Assembly: GCA_030345135.1 (NCBI GenBank)
Contig: CP128386.1
Span: 2,753,677-2,817,676 of the forward strand
DNA length: 64,000 bases
Reading direction: 5' to 3'
Source of the DNA: Chitinophagaceae bacterium DXS
GTDB lineage: Bacteria; Bacteroidota; Bacteroidia; Chitinophagales; Chitinophagaceae
Shown: in pieces, positions 43,445-54,300 of the stretch
How positions within the stretch are numbered: the stretch's first letter is position 1
Layout of the letters: every line of letters begins with the position of its first letter
Notes under the pieces: model-generated
Seen by the model: the letters and a program-made list of their open reading frames with translations, nothing else
Databases searched by the model: none
Told to the model about the DNA's origin: nothing
Position numbers and translations under genes: made by a program

Positions 43445-45746
43445 AGTCTTTCCCCCAATGCTCATTCGGCTTACTGCCCATCTCTAACTCCAGCGTTCCT
43501 CCTTTCGCGATATCCTCATGCATTATATAGCATTTGTTATAAGGCTTTCCATTAAGCTTAGCGTTTTGTATGTATTTGTTTTCGGGAGAATTGTTATGAG
43601 CTGTGATAGTAAATTGTCTACCTGCATAATATTTACTTTCCAATTGAAATGTAACACGGCTAAATACCGGGCTCGTGATTTCATAACGTTTATCTCCCGG
43701 GCACACCGGATGTAATCCGCTTGCGGCCAAAACATACCATGCCGACATCTGCCCCACATCTTCGTTACCGACCAATCCTTCTACAGAATTGTGATAAGCT
43801 GAAGAACAAATCGTTCTTGTCCACTGCTGTGTTAACCATGGGTAACCGATTCTGTTGAAGATAAAAGGCACATGATGAACAGGCTCATTGGCATGATTGT
43901 AATAATCGTTCCACATCATGTTCTTCGGCGTTTGTTCGAAAAAGTAAACGAGATCATTTTTTACTTTTTCTTTTCCGCCCATCAGCTCCACCATACCATC
44001 AATATCCTGCGGTACAAACCAACCCTGCTGATAAGGATTGCTTTCTACTGTTCCGTAATCCTGTTTTAACCTTCCTTTTTCAGGCCATGCCTCCCAGCTT
44101 CCATCTTCTTTCTTTGGCCTGAACCAACCTTTGTCTTTGTCGAAAATATTCTTGTAGTCAGATGACTTTGCCAGATATTTTTCCGCATCGGACTGCTTGT
44201 TTGTCGCCTTAGCTAGCTGCGCCATGCACCAGTCGAAATAGGAATATTCAAGCGTTGTTGATATGCCGCCGGGCGAATATCCTCTATCGTTGTTGTCAAA
44301 TTTAGCTACGGTATTTAAGGCATACTGATATGCTTTGCTCATATCATAATTGCGAATGCCTTTTGAATAAGCGTCGGCCAATACAGAAACTGCCGGATTA
44401 CCGATCATACAACCGGAATACGCGTTGAGAAACTCCCATCTTTCCAAATAGTTTTTGCCTGATTCATCCGCAAGTGTAACGAGCGAATTAATCATGTCAT
44501 TTACCAAAGATGGATTGATGATCGTCTGCAGCGGCATCTGGCTTCTGAATACATCCCACCCGCTGAATATAGTGCGTTTTGAAAAGCTGCTACTTTCATG
44601 AATCTTTCCATCACCGCCCGTATATTGCCCGTTGACATCAGAAAAATTGCGGGGATCAATCATGGTGTGGTATAGTGCAGTATAAAATACAGCTTTCTCC
44701 TCTGCCGAGCCGCCTTCTATTTTTATTTTTTGCAAAGCATTGTTCCATGCATTTTGAGCAGCCTTATGCACTTTATCAAAATTCCAGTCAGCAATTTCCG
44801 CTTCGAGGTTTTGTTTTGCTCCCTCAACACTCACAAAAGAAATTCCCGCTTTCATTTGCACCTGCTCATTTGCTTTTGTAGCAAATTCTGTATAAAAGCC
44901 CAGGTGTTTGCCTTCCATTTCTTTTGTATTTGGCAACACCTGTGCGGAAGCAACACGTTCATGGTATTTTTCACTTTCAACATCTTCACGTTTCCGTTTC
45001 CAGTCGTCGGGGATATCGGCGCTCCAAACACCGTAGTTGGTAATCGGCTTGTCGAATTGTGCATAGAAATAAACAGTATAGTCAGGATGACCATCCCCGT
45101 TGCCCCAGCCGCCACCATCCGGAGTACACTTCATCCATCCTTCAATGGTATTGCTGTTTACAACCTTTACATATTGCAGCACAGAAGTGCCTCCTACCCT
45201 TCTTGCAAGATCTATCTGGATACGAGATTGTTTGTTTTCCGGGAAAGTAAATCGTAACATGCCACTGTGTGGGGCTGCGGTCATTTCTGCTTTGACATTA
45301 TATTTTGATAATATCACTTCGTAATAACCTGCTGCTGCCTTTTCTGTCTTTTTATCAAATGATGACCTGTAACCGTTTTCGGGCTTTTGTATTGTACCGG
45401 AAAAGGTTTTTAATGGCCCCGTGGTTGGCATCGCCAGAAAATTTCCCAAATCTCCATACCAACCTATTCCGCTCATTTGTGTGAATGCAAAGCCCTCAAT
45501 GCTGGTGTGTTCGTAGCTGTAGCCGGATCCGTTGTCACCACCGGTTATTGTATTTGGGCTTACCTGCACCATTCCAAAGGGAGTTGCTGCCCCGGGAAAT
45601 GTTTTGCCTAAACCGTGATAGATGCCGGCGGCTCCAACACTGGTGCTGGCGCCAACAAACGGGTTGACATACGCTGCAGGTAATTGTGCCTGTAAATAAA
45701 AAGAACCGGATAATAATAATGAAATGGCTAAGTTGATTTTTTTCAT
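43443..45746 (-). CDS. Glycoside hydrolase family 92 alpha-1,2-mannosidase-type enzyme, secreted
   Basis: 767 residues from ATG 45746 (MKKINLAISLLLSGSFYLQA, signal peptide). GH92 features in order are VNPFVGASTSVGAAGIYHGL, FPGAATPFGMVQVSPNT, GYSYEHTSIEGFAFTQMSG, RTIFSGWDVFRSQMPLQTI, HANEPVHHVPFIFNRIGYPW with the catalytic Glu, and VGNEDVGQMSAWYVLAASGL. Calcium-dependent exo-alpha-mannosidases that trim alpha-mannan or N-glycans. Length is normal. Single transcription unit; no SusCD pair of its own is adjacent. Confidence 0.95.
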   Translation of the reverse strand: MKKINLAISLLLSGSFYLQAQLPAAYVNPFVGASTSVGAAGIYHGLGKTFPGAATPFGMVQVSPNTITGGDNGSGYSYEHTSIEGFAFTQMSGIGWYGDLGNFLAMPTTGPLKTFSGTIQKPENGYRSSFDKKTEKAAAGYYEVILSKYNVKAEMTAAPHSGMLRFTFPENKQSRIQIDLARRVGGTSVLQYVKVVNSNTIEGWMKCTPDGGGWGNGDGHPDYTVYFYAQFDKPITNYGVWSADIPDDWKRKREDVESEKYHERVASAQVLPNTKEMEGKHLGFYTEFATKANEQVQMKAGISFVSVEGAKQNLEAEIADWNFDKVHKAAQNAWNNALQKIKIEGGSAEEKAVFYTALYHTMIDPRNFSDVNGQYTGGDGKIHESSSFSKRTIFSGWDVFRSQMPLQTIINPSLVNDMINSLVTLADESGKNYLERWEFLNAYSGCMIGNPAVSVLADAYSKGIRNYDMSKAYQYALNTVAKFDNNDRGYSPGGISTTLEYSYFDWCMAQLAKATNKQSDAEKYLAKSSDYKNIFDKDKGWFRPKKEDGSWEAWPEKGRLKQDYGTVESNPYQQGWFVPQDIDGMVELMGGKEKVKNDLVYFFEQTPKNMMWNDYYNHANEPVHHVPFIFNRIGYPWLTQQWTRTICSSAYHNSVEGLVGNEDVGQMSAWYVLAASGLHPVCPGDKRYEITSPVFSRVTFQLESKYYAGRQFTITAHNNSPENKYIQNAKLNGKPYNKCYIMHEDIAKGGTLELEMGSKPNEHWGKD

Positions 45747-45771
45747 GGCGCACAATATTACGAAAGCATCT

Positions 45772-45812
45772 TTAGTTAATGGATAGTTGAAAATTGAAAA
45801 TTGATAATGAAA
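45772..45812. repeat. AATTGAA heptad array upstream of the GH92 start
   Basis: GTTGAAAATTGAAAATTGAT, same word family as the arrays at 43272 and 43384. Lies in the gap between the GH92 gene and the hybrid sensor gene. A second, looser array (TTTGAAATTTGACTTTTTAT at 45921-45940) abuts the stop codon of the sensor gene. Confidence 0.5.
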
Positions 45813-45937
45813 ACGCAAAACACGATGTTTCCTACTGTAGTCTCGGGTGGAATAAAAGACCTCATGTCTGCGCTAAAATTTAACAGTGACAAATTCCTGC
45901 AAGCCCTTTTGCCTTTTTACCTTTGAAATTTGACTTT

Positions 45938-48706
45938 TTATCGTTGTGATTTAAACGCAGTCGGCGATACGCCTGTTTTTGTTTTAAATACGGTTGCAAA
46001 ATAAGCAGGTGAAGAGAATCCTGTTTTGTAAGATACTTCTGATACCGAAAGGTCTTCGTGCTGCAAATAATATTTTGCTTTTTGTAACCTGGCGTTGAGG
46101 ATGTACTCATTAATGTTCGTGCCCATCAGTGTCTTTACCTTACGATATAATTGTACTTTCGAAATACACATTGCTTTACAAATATCATCAATAACAAAAT
46201 GATCATTGCTGATGTTATTCTCTACCACTGAAATAAATTCAGACACAAACTTTCTGTCGGTTTTTTTCGCTGCACCCGGTCTTATTACAGCTGGCACTTC
46301 TGTGGTAAAATGTTCTTTTAGTTTATTCCTGTTGGAAAGCAGGCTTGTTAAAGTCTCATTCAGCACGGCGAACTGAAAAGGTTTGGTAATATATGCGTCT
46401 GCCATGCTTCTGAATCCTTCAATTTGTTGCTCCATGGCTGTTCTTGCTGTAAGTAATATTACCGGGATATGTGATGTGCGGATATCATTTTTCAGCAAAC
46501 CGGTTAGCGTAATACCATCTTTTCCTGGCATTGTAATGTCGCAAATTACAACATCAGGTAAATTATCGAATGCCATTTGTAGTCCTTTTGTTCCATTATC
46601 CGCTTCGATTATGTGATATCTTGCCGACAGTTGTGTATGCAGAAATTGCCTCAGCTCAGGATTGTCCTCAATAATTAAAAGTGTTTCCTTTCTCTTTTCA
46701 GATACCGGCGCGTCTTGTTCATCTATTACAGGTATTGAAGAAAGCAGATCCGCGATAAACAATTCTTTTTCGCTGTCTGCTAACGGTCCTGCATCTGCTG
46801 TTGCAATTTCCTCCGGCGAAAAATGGCTGTTACCTAGCGGAAGTGTGATAGTAAAGGTGGTTCCTTTGCCTTTTTGACTATTTACACTGATAGAACCACG
46901 ATGCAGTTCAATTAATTCTTTTGACAGCGAAAGCCCAAGACCGGAGCCCTTGTGGCTTTCATGATCGCCTTGATAGAAAGTGTCAAATGCGTGCGCCTGT
47001 TCATCCGGCGTCATGCCAATACCGTTATCCTGCACATGAATGATGGCTTGATCCGTTTCACTGTTTTTCTCAATGCTTAAAATAATAGATCCGTTGTCCG
47101 CTGTGAACTTGAATGAGTTTGAAAGCAGATTATACAATACTTTGTCAACCATTGTTACATCTATCCAGACGGGCAGTTGTCTTTCTTTTGTGAGCATTCT
47201 GCAATCAATACCGCGTTTACGCGCAATTTCCTGAAAGGCCTGTACTATTTCATTTGCAAAAAATACAAGGTCATTTTCTGAGGCCCGTATTTTCCATTTA
47301 TTAAACTCGATCTTCCTGAAATCAATTAGCTGATTAACCAGTCTCAATAAACGCATGGCATTGTTGCGGATCAGCATAAGTTGTTGCCGTGTGTGCGCCT
47401 GCAGCTTTGGATTTTCAAGCATTCCATCTACAGGTCCCATGATCAGCGTTAAGGGCGTCCGGAACTCATGCGAAATATTGGTGAAGAAATTCAGCCTGGC
47501 TTCGTGTGCGGCCTGGGCCCTGGCTGACATTTCTATTAGCTGTGCGCTTTGCCTGGATATTTCGTCATTTTGATTTGCGAGCTGTTTGTTGATCTTTTTA
47601 TTAAGATTGCGGGAATAAAAAAGAAGTCCCGCGAAGAAAATGGCGAGCCCTAATGAGCAGGTTAATACATAAAGGAGTGCCCGTTGGTTATTGTAAATTC
47701 TTTTTTGCTCGGCCAGCATGTCCTGTTGCTTCTCAATGTCCCGTTGCTGGCTAAGCATTTTGTCAGATTGCAACTTCATTAAGTGTACGTTGCTGGAATC
47801 CACCACTAAAGTCTGTAAAAGTGTTTCTTTGCCGAGTGATTGCCCGTTTAAAATTTTAACCGCATTGCGTATGGCCTCTGCGCCGCCTGTTGGATATAGC
47901 ATAGATGCGGTAAGTATTTTATTAGACACAAGCTCCATCCCCATGCCCGGGAGGGCATCAACACCAATTATTTTTATATTATTTGCGCCATTTGTTTTGC
48001 AGGCTTCATAAGTTCCACGTGCCATTACATCATTGTGGGCAAAAATGAGGTTAGCAGATGGCAACATTTGTTTTAAGGACGATATTTCTTTTTCAGCTTT
48101 AGGTTTTATCCAGTCACCGGGTACTTTCGCAATAAGATGGATCTGCTTAAATGTATTCAGCGCATCGCGAAAGCCGTGGTCGCGATCGATGGCAGGTGAA
48201 GAAGCTGGCAGACCTGTTACTTCTATAATATTTCCCTTTCCCTGTAATAATGAAGCAACATAGTCGCCGGCCATTTTACCAAGTTGATAATTGTCCGCAC
48301 CTATATAATTAGAATAAAGGGATGAAGCGATCTTTCTGTCCACAACAATCACCGGAATTCCGCTATTGAATGCTTCTTCTACTACCGGTGTAAGCGGTTG
48401 AGCTTCGTTCGGAGAAATAATGAGCAGATTAATTTTTTCTTTTAGTAGCGCCCTTACCTGTTGAACCTGTTTCTCGCTGTTGTCATCTGCCTGTTTATAG
48501 AGCAGCTCCATTTCGGGATAAAATGCCAGCTCGCGTTTCATTTCTCCAAGCATGGATTTTCTCCAGTCGTCAGCGTCCCCACACTGCGAAAAGCCAATCC
48601 GGAATTTTCGCGTTTCCTTATTTAGTTCACAAGACGACATGCATGTCAACAGGCAGACACATATAAATAAGGAGAAGTATTTCCTGGCAAAGTCCCGATA
48701 AAACAT
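45938..48706 (-). CDS. Hybrid two-component system regulator (sugar-binding sensor, kinase, receiver, AraC HTH), BT1754-like
   Basis: 922 residues combining sensing and transcription control. Lipoprotein-like or TM N-terminus (ICVCLLTCMSSC), then a type 1 periplasmic sugar-binding domain ~35-305 (RIGFSQCGDADDWRK, NLLIISPNEA, PVIVVDRKI, IIGVDALPGMG). TM ~345-365; HisKA with His413 (NISHEFRTPLT); HATPase ~485-625 (DNGIGM, GSGLGLSLSKEL). Receiver ~675-785 with Asp723 (ICDITMPG) and Lys775; AraC-type HTH ~815-920. This ribose-binding-like sensor layout is that of B. thetaiotaomicron BT1754, which binds free fructose. It is divergent from the fructan genes that start at 49026, which it should activate. 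Confidence 0.95.
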   Translation of the reverse strand: MFYRDFARKYFSLFICVCLLTCMSSCELNKETRKFRIGFSQCGDADDWRKSMLGEMKRELAFYPEMELLYKQADDNSEKQVQQVRALLKEKINLLIISPNEAQPLTPVVEEAFNSGIPVIVVDRKIASSLYSNYIGADNYQLGKMAGDYVASLLQGKGNIIEVTGLPASSPAIDRDHGFRDALNTFKQIHLIAKVPGDWIKPKAEKEISSLKQMLPSANLIFAHNDVMARGTYEACKTNGANNIKIIGVDALPGMGMELVSNKILTASMLYPTGGAEAIRNAVKILNGQSLGKETLLQTLVVDSSNVHLMKLQSDKMLSQQRDIEKQQDMLAEQKRIYNNQRALLYVLTCSLGLAIFFAGLLFYSRNLNKKINKQLANQNDEISRQSAQLIEMSARAQAAHEARLNFFTNISHEFRTPLTLIMGPVDGMLENPKLQAHTRQQLMLIRNNAMRLLRLVNQLIDFRKIEFNKWKIRASENDLVFFANEIVQAFQEIARKRGIDCRMLTKERQLPVWIDVTMVDKVLYNLLSNSFKFTADNGSIILSIEKNSETDQAIIHVQDNGIGMTPDEQAHAFDTFYQGDHESHKGSGLGLSLSKELIELHRGSISVNSQKGKGTTFTITLPLGNSHFSPEEIATADAGPLADSEKELFIADLLSSIPVIDEQDAPVSEKRKETLLIIEDNPELRQFLHTQLSARYHIIEADNGTKGLQMAFDNLPDVVICDITMPGKDGITLTGLLKNDIRTSHIPVILLTARTAMEQQIEGFRSMADAYITKPFQFAVLNETLTSLLSNRNKLKEHFTTEVPAVIRPGAAKKTDRKFVSEFISVVENNISNDHFVIDDICKAMCISKVQLYRKVKTLMGTNINEYILNARLQKAKYYLQHEDLSVSEVSYKTGFSSPAYFATVFKTKTGVSPTAFKSQR

Positions 48707-49025
48707 ATTGGCTGCAATTGGTTAAGAACAATTGAATGAGCTACGAATAACTTCATTCAAATCGTGAATAAAAATATCTGATTTAAGAAATCAACTACTT
48801 TTCAAAGAAGGAAGATCGGTGAAAAATGGAACTATTTTAAAAATTTTTGTTCCAAAAACGAAAGTGTCTCGTTGACACGTATCAGAATAAGAGAATACAA
48901 TTTATTTATTTTCAATTAGTTAGAATAATTTGAACAGATGAAATGATTTTGAAAGTAAAAGAAACTTGTTTTAATAGCATCCGGCCTGTGCCCGGCTAAT
49001 TTGCGCTAAAACATTGCTTACCGTT
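48707..49025. promoter_or_regulatory. Divergent control region of the fructan PUL
   Basis: 319 bp between the sensor gene and the MFS transporter. It contains an inverted pair TGGAAC/GTTCCA about 16 bp apart (near 48828-48855) and GTGTC-TCGTT-GACAC at 48864-48878, both plausible operator-like symmetries. No protein gene or RNA recognised. Which of these binds the regulator is unknown. Confidence 0.35.
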
Positions 49026-50351
49026 ATGAATAGAAAAGTTGTTTTGTGGAGCATTATTGTTGCGCTTGGCGGGTTCCTTTTTGGGTTTGATACCGCGGTT
49101 ATATCTGGTGCTGAACAATCTATACAGAAGTATTGGAACCTTACTCCCTTTGAACATGGCCTTACTGTATCTATCGCTTTAATCGGTACGATCATAGGAT
49201 CGCTTACAGGTAGTTATCCTTCTGAAAAACTCGGACGACATGCCACTTTATTGATTATTGCTGCTACCTACCTGGTCGCTTCGGTTGGAACGGCCGTTGC
49301 TACCAATTGGTACATATTTCTTGCTTTCCGTTTTATGGGCGGCGTTGGCGTTGGTGCTTCGTCTGTTACCGCACCGGTTTATATATCTGAAATTTCTCCG
49401 GCAAAAGCGCGCGGACGCCTGGTTGCCCTTTTCCAGTTTAATATAGTGCTGGGCATTCTCATATCCTATCTGTCAAATTATCTTATCGGTCAGGGAAGCG
49501 AAACGTCCTGGCGCATGATGCTCGGCGTTCAGTTTATTCCTTCTTTGTTGTTCCTGGTGTTACTTAAATATGTGCCGGAAAGTCCGCGCTGGTTAATTGT
49601 AAAAAGAGGAAAGATAAAAGAGGCCGAAGCTGTACTGAAGATCGTGAATCCCGAAGGATACCGGGACGACCTGAATGCGATTATTGCTGACGCTGCGCAG
49701 ACGCCAGGCGATGAAGCGGAAGTGCTCTTCTCACGGAAAAACCGCCTTCCTGTATTTATGGCAATCGCGTTCGCTGTGTTTAACCAGGTATCCGGCATAA
49801 ATGCGATTATCTATTACGCCCCGCGCATTTTTGAAATGACTGGATTGGGAAGACAATCATCGCTGTTATCCAGCGTGGGTATAGGCGCCGTGAATTTCAC
49901 ATTTACATTGCTGGCATTAAACTTCATAGACAAATTCGGCAGAAGAACACTCATGCTGATTGGTTCGATCGGGCTCATACTTACACTTACACTAGTTTCC
50001 CGTGCCTTCTACCTGAACGATTTTGGTGGATTTACAGTAACCATTTTGTTGCTGGTGTACATCGCATTTTTTGCTTTTTCCCAGGGTGCAGTGATCTGGG
50101 TATTTATCTCTGAAATATTCCCGAACCAGGTGCGTGCCAAAGGACAAACCCTTGGCAGCCTTACACATTGGGTGATGGCTGCCGTTATTGCATTCGCATT
50201 CCCCATGCTTACTGAAAGCCTGGGTGGCGGTCACACATTTCTTTTCTTCTCCATTATGATGGTGCTGCAGTTGCTGTTTGTCTGGAAGGTGATGCCGGAG
50301 ACAAAGGGCAAATCATTGGAGCAGCTGGAACATGTACTGGTGATGCATTAA
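49026..50351 (+). CDS. Sugar porter-family MFS transporter (likely fructose importer)
   Basis: 441 residues from ATG 49026 (MNRKVVLWSIIVALGG); a TTG 12 bp upstream is less likely. Twelve hydrophobic segments. Sugar-porter marks are GFLFGFDTAVISGA, SEKLGRHATL, PVYISEISPAKARGRLV, YVPESPRWL, NQVSGINAIIYYAP, DKFGRRTLM and VMPETKGKSLEQLE. Its place between a BT1754-like sensor and a PfkB kinase mirrors the fructose permease of the B. thetaiotaomicron levan locus. The stop codon flows into an AAAGCCT heptad array. Confidence 0.94.
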   Translation: MNRKVVLWSIIVALGGFLFGFDTAVISGAEQSIQKYWNLTPFEHGLTVSIALIGTIIGSLTGSYPSEKLGRHATLLIIAATYLVASVGTAVATNWYIFLAFRFMGGVGVGASSVTAPVYISEISPAKARGRLVALFQFNIVLGILISYLSNYLIGQGSETSWRMMLGVQFIPSLLFLVLLKYVPESPRWLIVKRGKIKEAEAVLKIVNPEGYRDDLNAIIADAAQTPGDEAEVLFSRKNRLPVFMAIAFAVFNQVSGINAIIYYAPRIFEMTGLGRQSSLLSSVGIGAVNFTFTLLALNFIDKFGRRTLMLIGSIGLILTLTLVSRAFYLNDFGGFTVTILLLVYIAFFAFSQGAVIWVFISEIFPNQVRAKGQTLGSLTHWVMAAVIAFAFPMLTESLGGGHTFLFFSIMMVLQLLFVWKVMPETKGKSLEQLEHVLVMH

Positions 50352-50395
50352 AGCTGAAAGCCTAAAGCCTAAAGCTCAAAGCTTAAAACTTGTGA
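50352..50395 (+). repeat. AAAGCCT heptad array directly after the transporter stop codon
   Basis: Five or six 7-nt units (AAAGCTG, AAAGCCT, AAAGCCT, AAAGCTC, AAAGCTT) starting with the last A of the TAA stop. Same word and same sense as arrays after the genes ending at 26349, 35550 and 56211. Confidence 0.75.
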
Positions 50396-50474
50396 TATCA
50401 TAAACAAACGCCGGGATACTGGTTATCAATGGAATTCCGGCATTCACTAATATATCCTCCTATTTCTTCTTAAT

Positions 50475-51377
50475 ATGAATACACACAATATTGTTTGCTA
50501 TGGTGAAGTGCTTTGGGATTTATTGCCATCCGGCGCCAAAGCCGGTGGAGCTCCCATGAATGTTGCTTACCACCTTACGCAGCTGGCCCAGGCCCCTGCG
50601 TTTGTTTCACGCATCGGGCTTGATGACAGGGGCAAAGAACTGCTTGGCGTTCTTAAAGAAAAAGGTGTCAATACAGAATTCATTCAATTGGACTATGACA
50701 TGCCAACAGGCATTGTTCATGCTGTCGCGGATAGCAACGGCGACATGCAATATGATATCGTGGCTCCTGTAGCCTGGGATTACATTGATGTAGATAGTGA
50801 CCTCACGGAACTCATCGGGCAATCTTCCCATTTCATTTTTGGCAGCCTGGCGACAAGAAACAAACAATCACGCGCCACTTTGTTTTCCCTGCTGGAACAG
50901 GCCAACACAAAGGTGTTGGACATTAATCTTCGTGCACCTCACTTCAACAGAAATATTGTTGAGGACCTGCTTGAAGAAGCCGATATGCTAAAAATGAATA
51001 TCAGCGAACTGGAATTGATCACCGGTTGGTTTGCAGATTTTAAAAGCGTAGAAGGCAGAATTGCATTGTTGCAGGAGCGCTTTAACATCCCCACCGTAAT
51101 TGTTACCCTTGGTGCTGACGGAGCAGTAGTAAACATGCAAGGCAAAGTTTACAAACATCCAGGATTTAAAGTAGCGGTTGCAGACACCGTAGGTAGCGGC
51201 GATTCCTTCCTCGCCGCCTTTTTAACTGGCCTTCTTGAAAATAAGGAGGCTTCGGATGCATTGATCTTCGCCAGCGCACTGGGCGCACTCGTTGCTTCAA
51301 AAGCAGGCGGCTGCCCGGACTACACCATCAACGAAATATATACACTTATCAACAACTCGGACAAGGTCATCTTGTAA
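50475..51377 (+). CDS. PfkB-family carbohydrate kinase, probable fructokinase
   Basis: 300 residues. N-terminal VCYGEVLWDLLPSG and AGGAPMNVAYHL are the PfkB substrate-binding signature; C-terminal DTVGSGDSFLAAFLTGL carries the anion hole and catalytic Asp. ATP-dependent phosphorylation of fructose is the expected step after import by the preceding transporter. 124 bp after the transporter gene, with a heptad array in between; 16 bp before susC. Confidence 0.93.
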   Translation: MNTHNIVCYGEVLWDLLPSGAKAGGAPMNVAYHLTQLAQAPAFVSRIGLDDRGKELLGVLKEKGVNTEFIQLDYDMPTGIVHAVADSNGDMQYDIVAPVAWDYIDVDSDLTELIGQSSHFIFGSLATRNKQSRATLFSLLEQANTKVLDINLRAPHFNRNIVEDLLEEADMLKMNISELELITGWFADFKSVEGRIALLQERFNIPTVIVTLGADGAVVNMQGKVYKHPGFKVAVADTVGSGDSFLAAFLTGLLENKEASDALIFASALGALVASKAGGCPDYTINEIYTLINNSDKVIL

Positions 51378-51392
51378 ATAAAACTACGCTAA

Positions 51393-54300
51393 ATGAAAAA
51401 AATCGTAACGATGCTTGCCGCTTTCCTGTTTACGGCAACACTACTTGCACAACAAAAGAAAATAACAGGGCGCGTACTTAGCGGAACAAGCAATAAGCCA
51501 ATTGAGGGCGCCACCGTAAAGGGCAAAGGAAACTCCGTGGCAACAACCTCGGCTGATGGTAGCTTTACATTAGATGCTAATGAAGGCGACGTCTTAAAAG
51601 TGTCTTTTATTGGATTTGGAGACAAGGAAATTAAAGTAACATCAGCTTCCGGATACGATATTAACCTCGAAGCTACTGCCAACAACCTGGAAACAATAGT
51701 GGTGACAGGTTACCAGGTACAAAAGAAGGCGGATCTTACCGGAGCCGTTTCTGTAGTAGATGTTGATGCAATTAAGAACAGTCCGGTGGGTAGTCCAACC
51801 AAAGCTTTGCAGGGCCGCGTTCCCGGTGTATTTATTACTTCCGATGGCTCGCCTTCCGGTGGTTCAACCGTACGCATTCGTGGTGTGGGTACATTGGGCA
51901 ATAACGATCCGTTATATGTCATTGATGGAGTTCCAACCAAACGAGGGCTTCAGGAATTGAATCCGGATGACGTTGAATCCATCCAGGTCCTGAAAGATGC
52001 ATCGTCTGCAACCATCTATGGCTCCCGCGCAGCGAATGGCGTAATTATCGTAACAACCAAAAAAGCTAAAAAAGGTTTTTCAAGAGTGGATGTAGATGCT
52101 GCCGGATCATTACAATTCTACATAACCAAACAAAAGATGCTGGATTCAGATGGCAGAGGAAAGGCTTACTGGCAGGCTGCTGTAAATGACAAAACAGACC
52201 CCAATGCCAACCAGATCTATCAATACGACTGGAACGGTGATTACAACAATCCGGTATTAAATAAGATACGCTATCCTGAATATATTGATGCTGCCAAAAC
52301 AATGAAACCTGCAAATACCAACTGGTTCAATGAAATTGCGCAGACATCTCTTATTCAACAATACAACGTCTCTTTAAGCAATGGCGGAGAAAGAGGCAAT
52401 ACAATGTTATCAGTTGGTTATTATGATAACAAGGGAATTGTTAAGGCTTCCAATAGCCAGAAGCTCACTGCGAGATTAAACTCAGACTTTAACTATTTCA
52501 ACAACAGGCTGAAAATCGGTGAGAATATTAACCTTACCTACATCCGCAACTCACTGATCCCTGCAAGCGATATCCTGTTTGCATCGCTCGTTCAACAACC
52601 TGTAGTACCCGTGCATACAGTAGATGGTGGTTGGGGCGGACCTGCACCCGGAATGACCGACAGACAGAATCCTGTGAGATTGATTGAAGATAACAAACAA
52701 AACTTCAGCAATTTTTATCGCCTGATGGGTAATATCTATGCAGATCTTACCATTATTCCCAACCTTCATTTCAGAACAAGTTTAGGTGCGGATTATAACG
52801 GAACGTATCAACGAACGCTACGCAAATCATACACTTCTGGCTTCTTATCAGATCCGTCCAACCAGGTTGTAACAAGCCAGGCATATGATGGTAACTGGAT
52901 CTGGCAGAATACACTTACTTACAATGTAACACTTGACAAACATCGTCTCGACTTCCTTGCAGGACAAGAGACCATCAAGTACATGAACCAGAATTTTTCC
53001 GGATCAAGACAGGGTTATGCATTGGAAAATATAGACTATGCTTACCTGGATGCAGGTTCTGCCAACAAAGACAATACGGGTAACGGTACCGGCTATGCGT
53101 TGCTCTCTTACTTTGGTAAAGCGAACTATACTTATGATAATAAATACCTGGCTTCAGTAACACTGCGTCGCGACGGTTCTTCACGTTTTGGTAAAGAATA
53201 CCGTTATGGTATGTTCCCTGCATTTTCTCTTGGTTGGCGTGTAAGTAAGGAAGCTTTTATGCAAAACCAGGATATTGTTTCCGACCTGAAACTACGTTAT
53301 GGCTGGGGTAAGTCTGGTAACCAGGAAATTGCCAACAATGCAACCTATGCCTTGTATTCTGCAATCTACGGTATAGATCCAACATGGGATTTTGACAACG
53401 GAAGCGCGTATGATATTAACGGTACCGGCTCAGGACAATTGCCTTCAGGCTTTACACGCATTCAGCAAGGTAACGATTCATTAAGATGGGAAACAACAAG
53501 AGAATCCAACTTTGGTGTTGACTTCGGCTTATTCAAAAACAAGATCACCGGTTCAGTAGATTATTTCATTAAGAATACTTCAGACATCTTGATCAGTCCG
53601 GGTTACCTGGCGGTTGTTGGCGAAGGCGGCAACTATTGGTTCAACGGCGCCTCCATGCAAAACAAGGGTATTGAAGCAATTGTTTCTTATAGCGACGCCA
53701 TTAGCCCGGATTTTTCATTCACTATTACAGGAAACGTTTCTTCTTACAAGAACAAAGTGACTTCTCTCCCTCAACAGGTATTGACTTCATATCCCGGTAA
53801 CGGCACCGACAAAACAATTTTGGGCCGTTCTATCAACTCAGTTTTTGGGTATGTGGCCGATGGGTTGTTTACTACGCAAAAGGATGTTGATAATTCTCCC
53901 GCACAGGTTGGTAAAGGCTTAGGCAGGATCAGGTATAAAGACCTGAACAACGACGGTACTATTGACGATAAGGACAGAGATTTTATTGCAGATGGAAATC
54001 CAAAACTGTTATATGGATTGAATGTTGAGCTGAACTACAAAAACTTTGATCTCAGCTTCTTCCTGCAAGGTGTTCAGGGTAATGATGTTTACAATGATTT
54101 TAAAACATACACAGACTTTTCTTCTTTATGGGTAGGCACCAACTGGGGACAAAGAACATTGGATGCATGGACACCTCAAAATCCCAATGCAACAATTCCT
54201 GCGCTTACTTTGGTGAACAGGAACAACGAGGGCCGCACTTCCACCTATTTCTATGAAAAAGGTTCTTACTTGAAACTTAGAACGGTACAGTTGGGATATA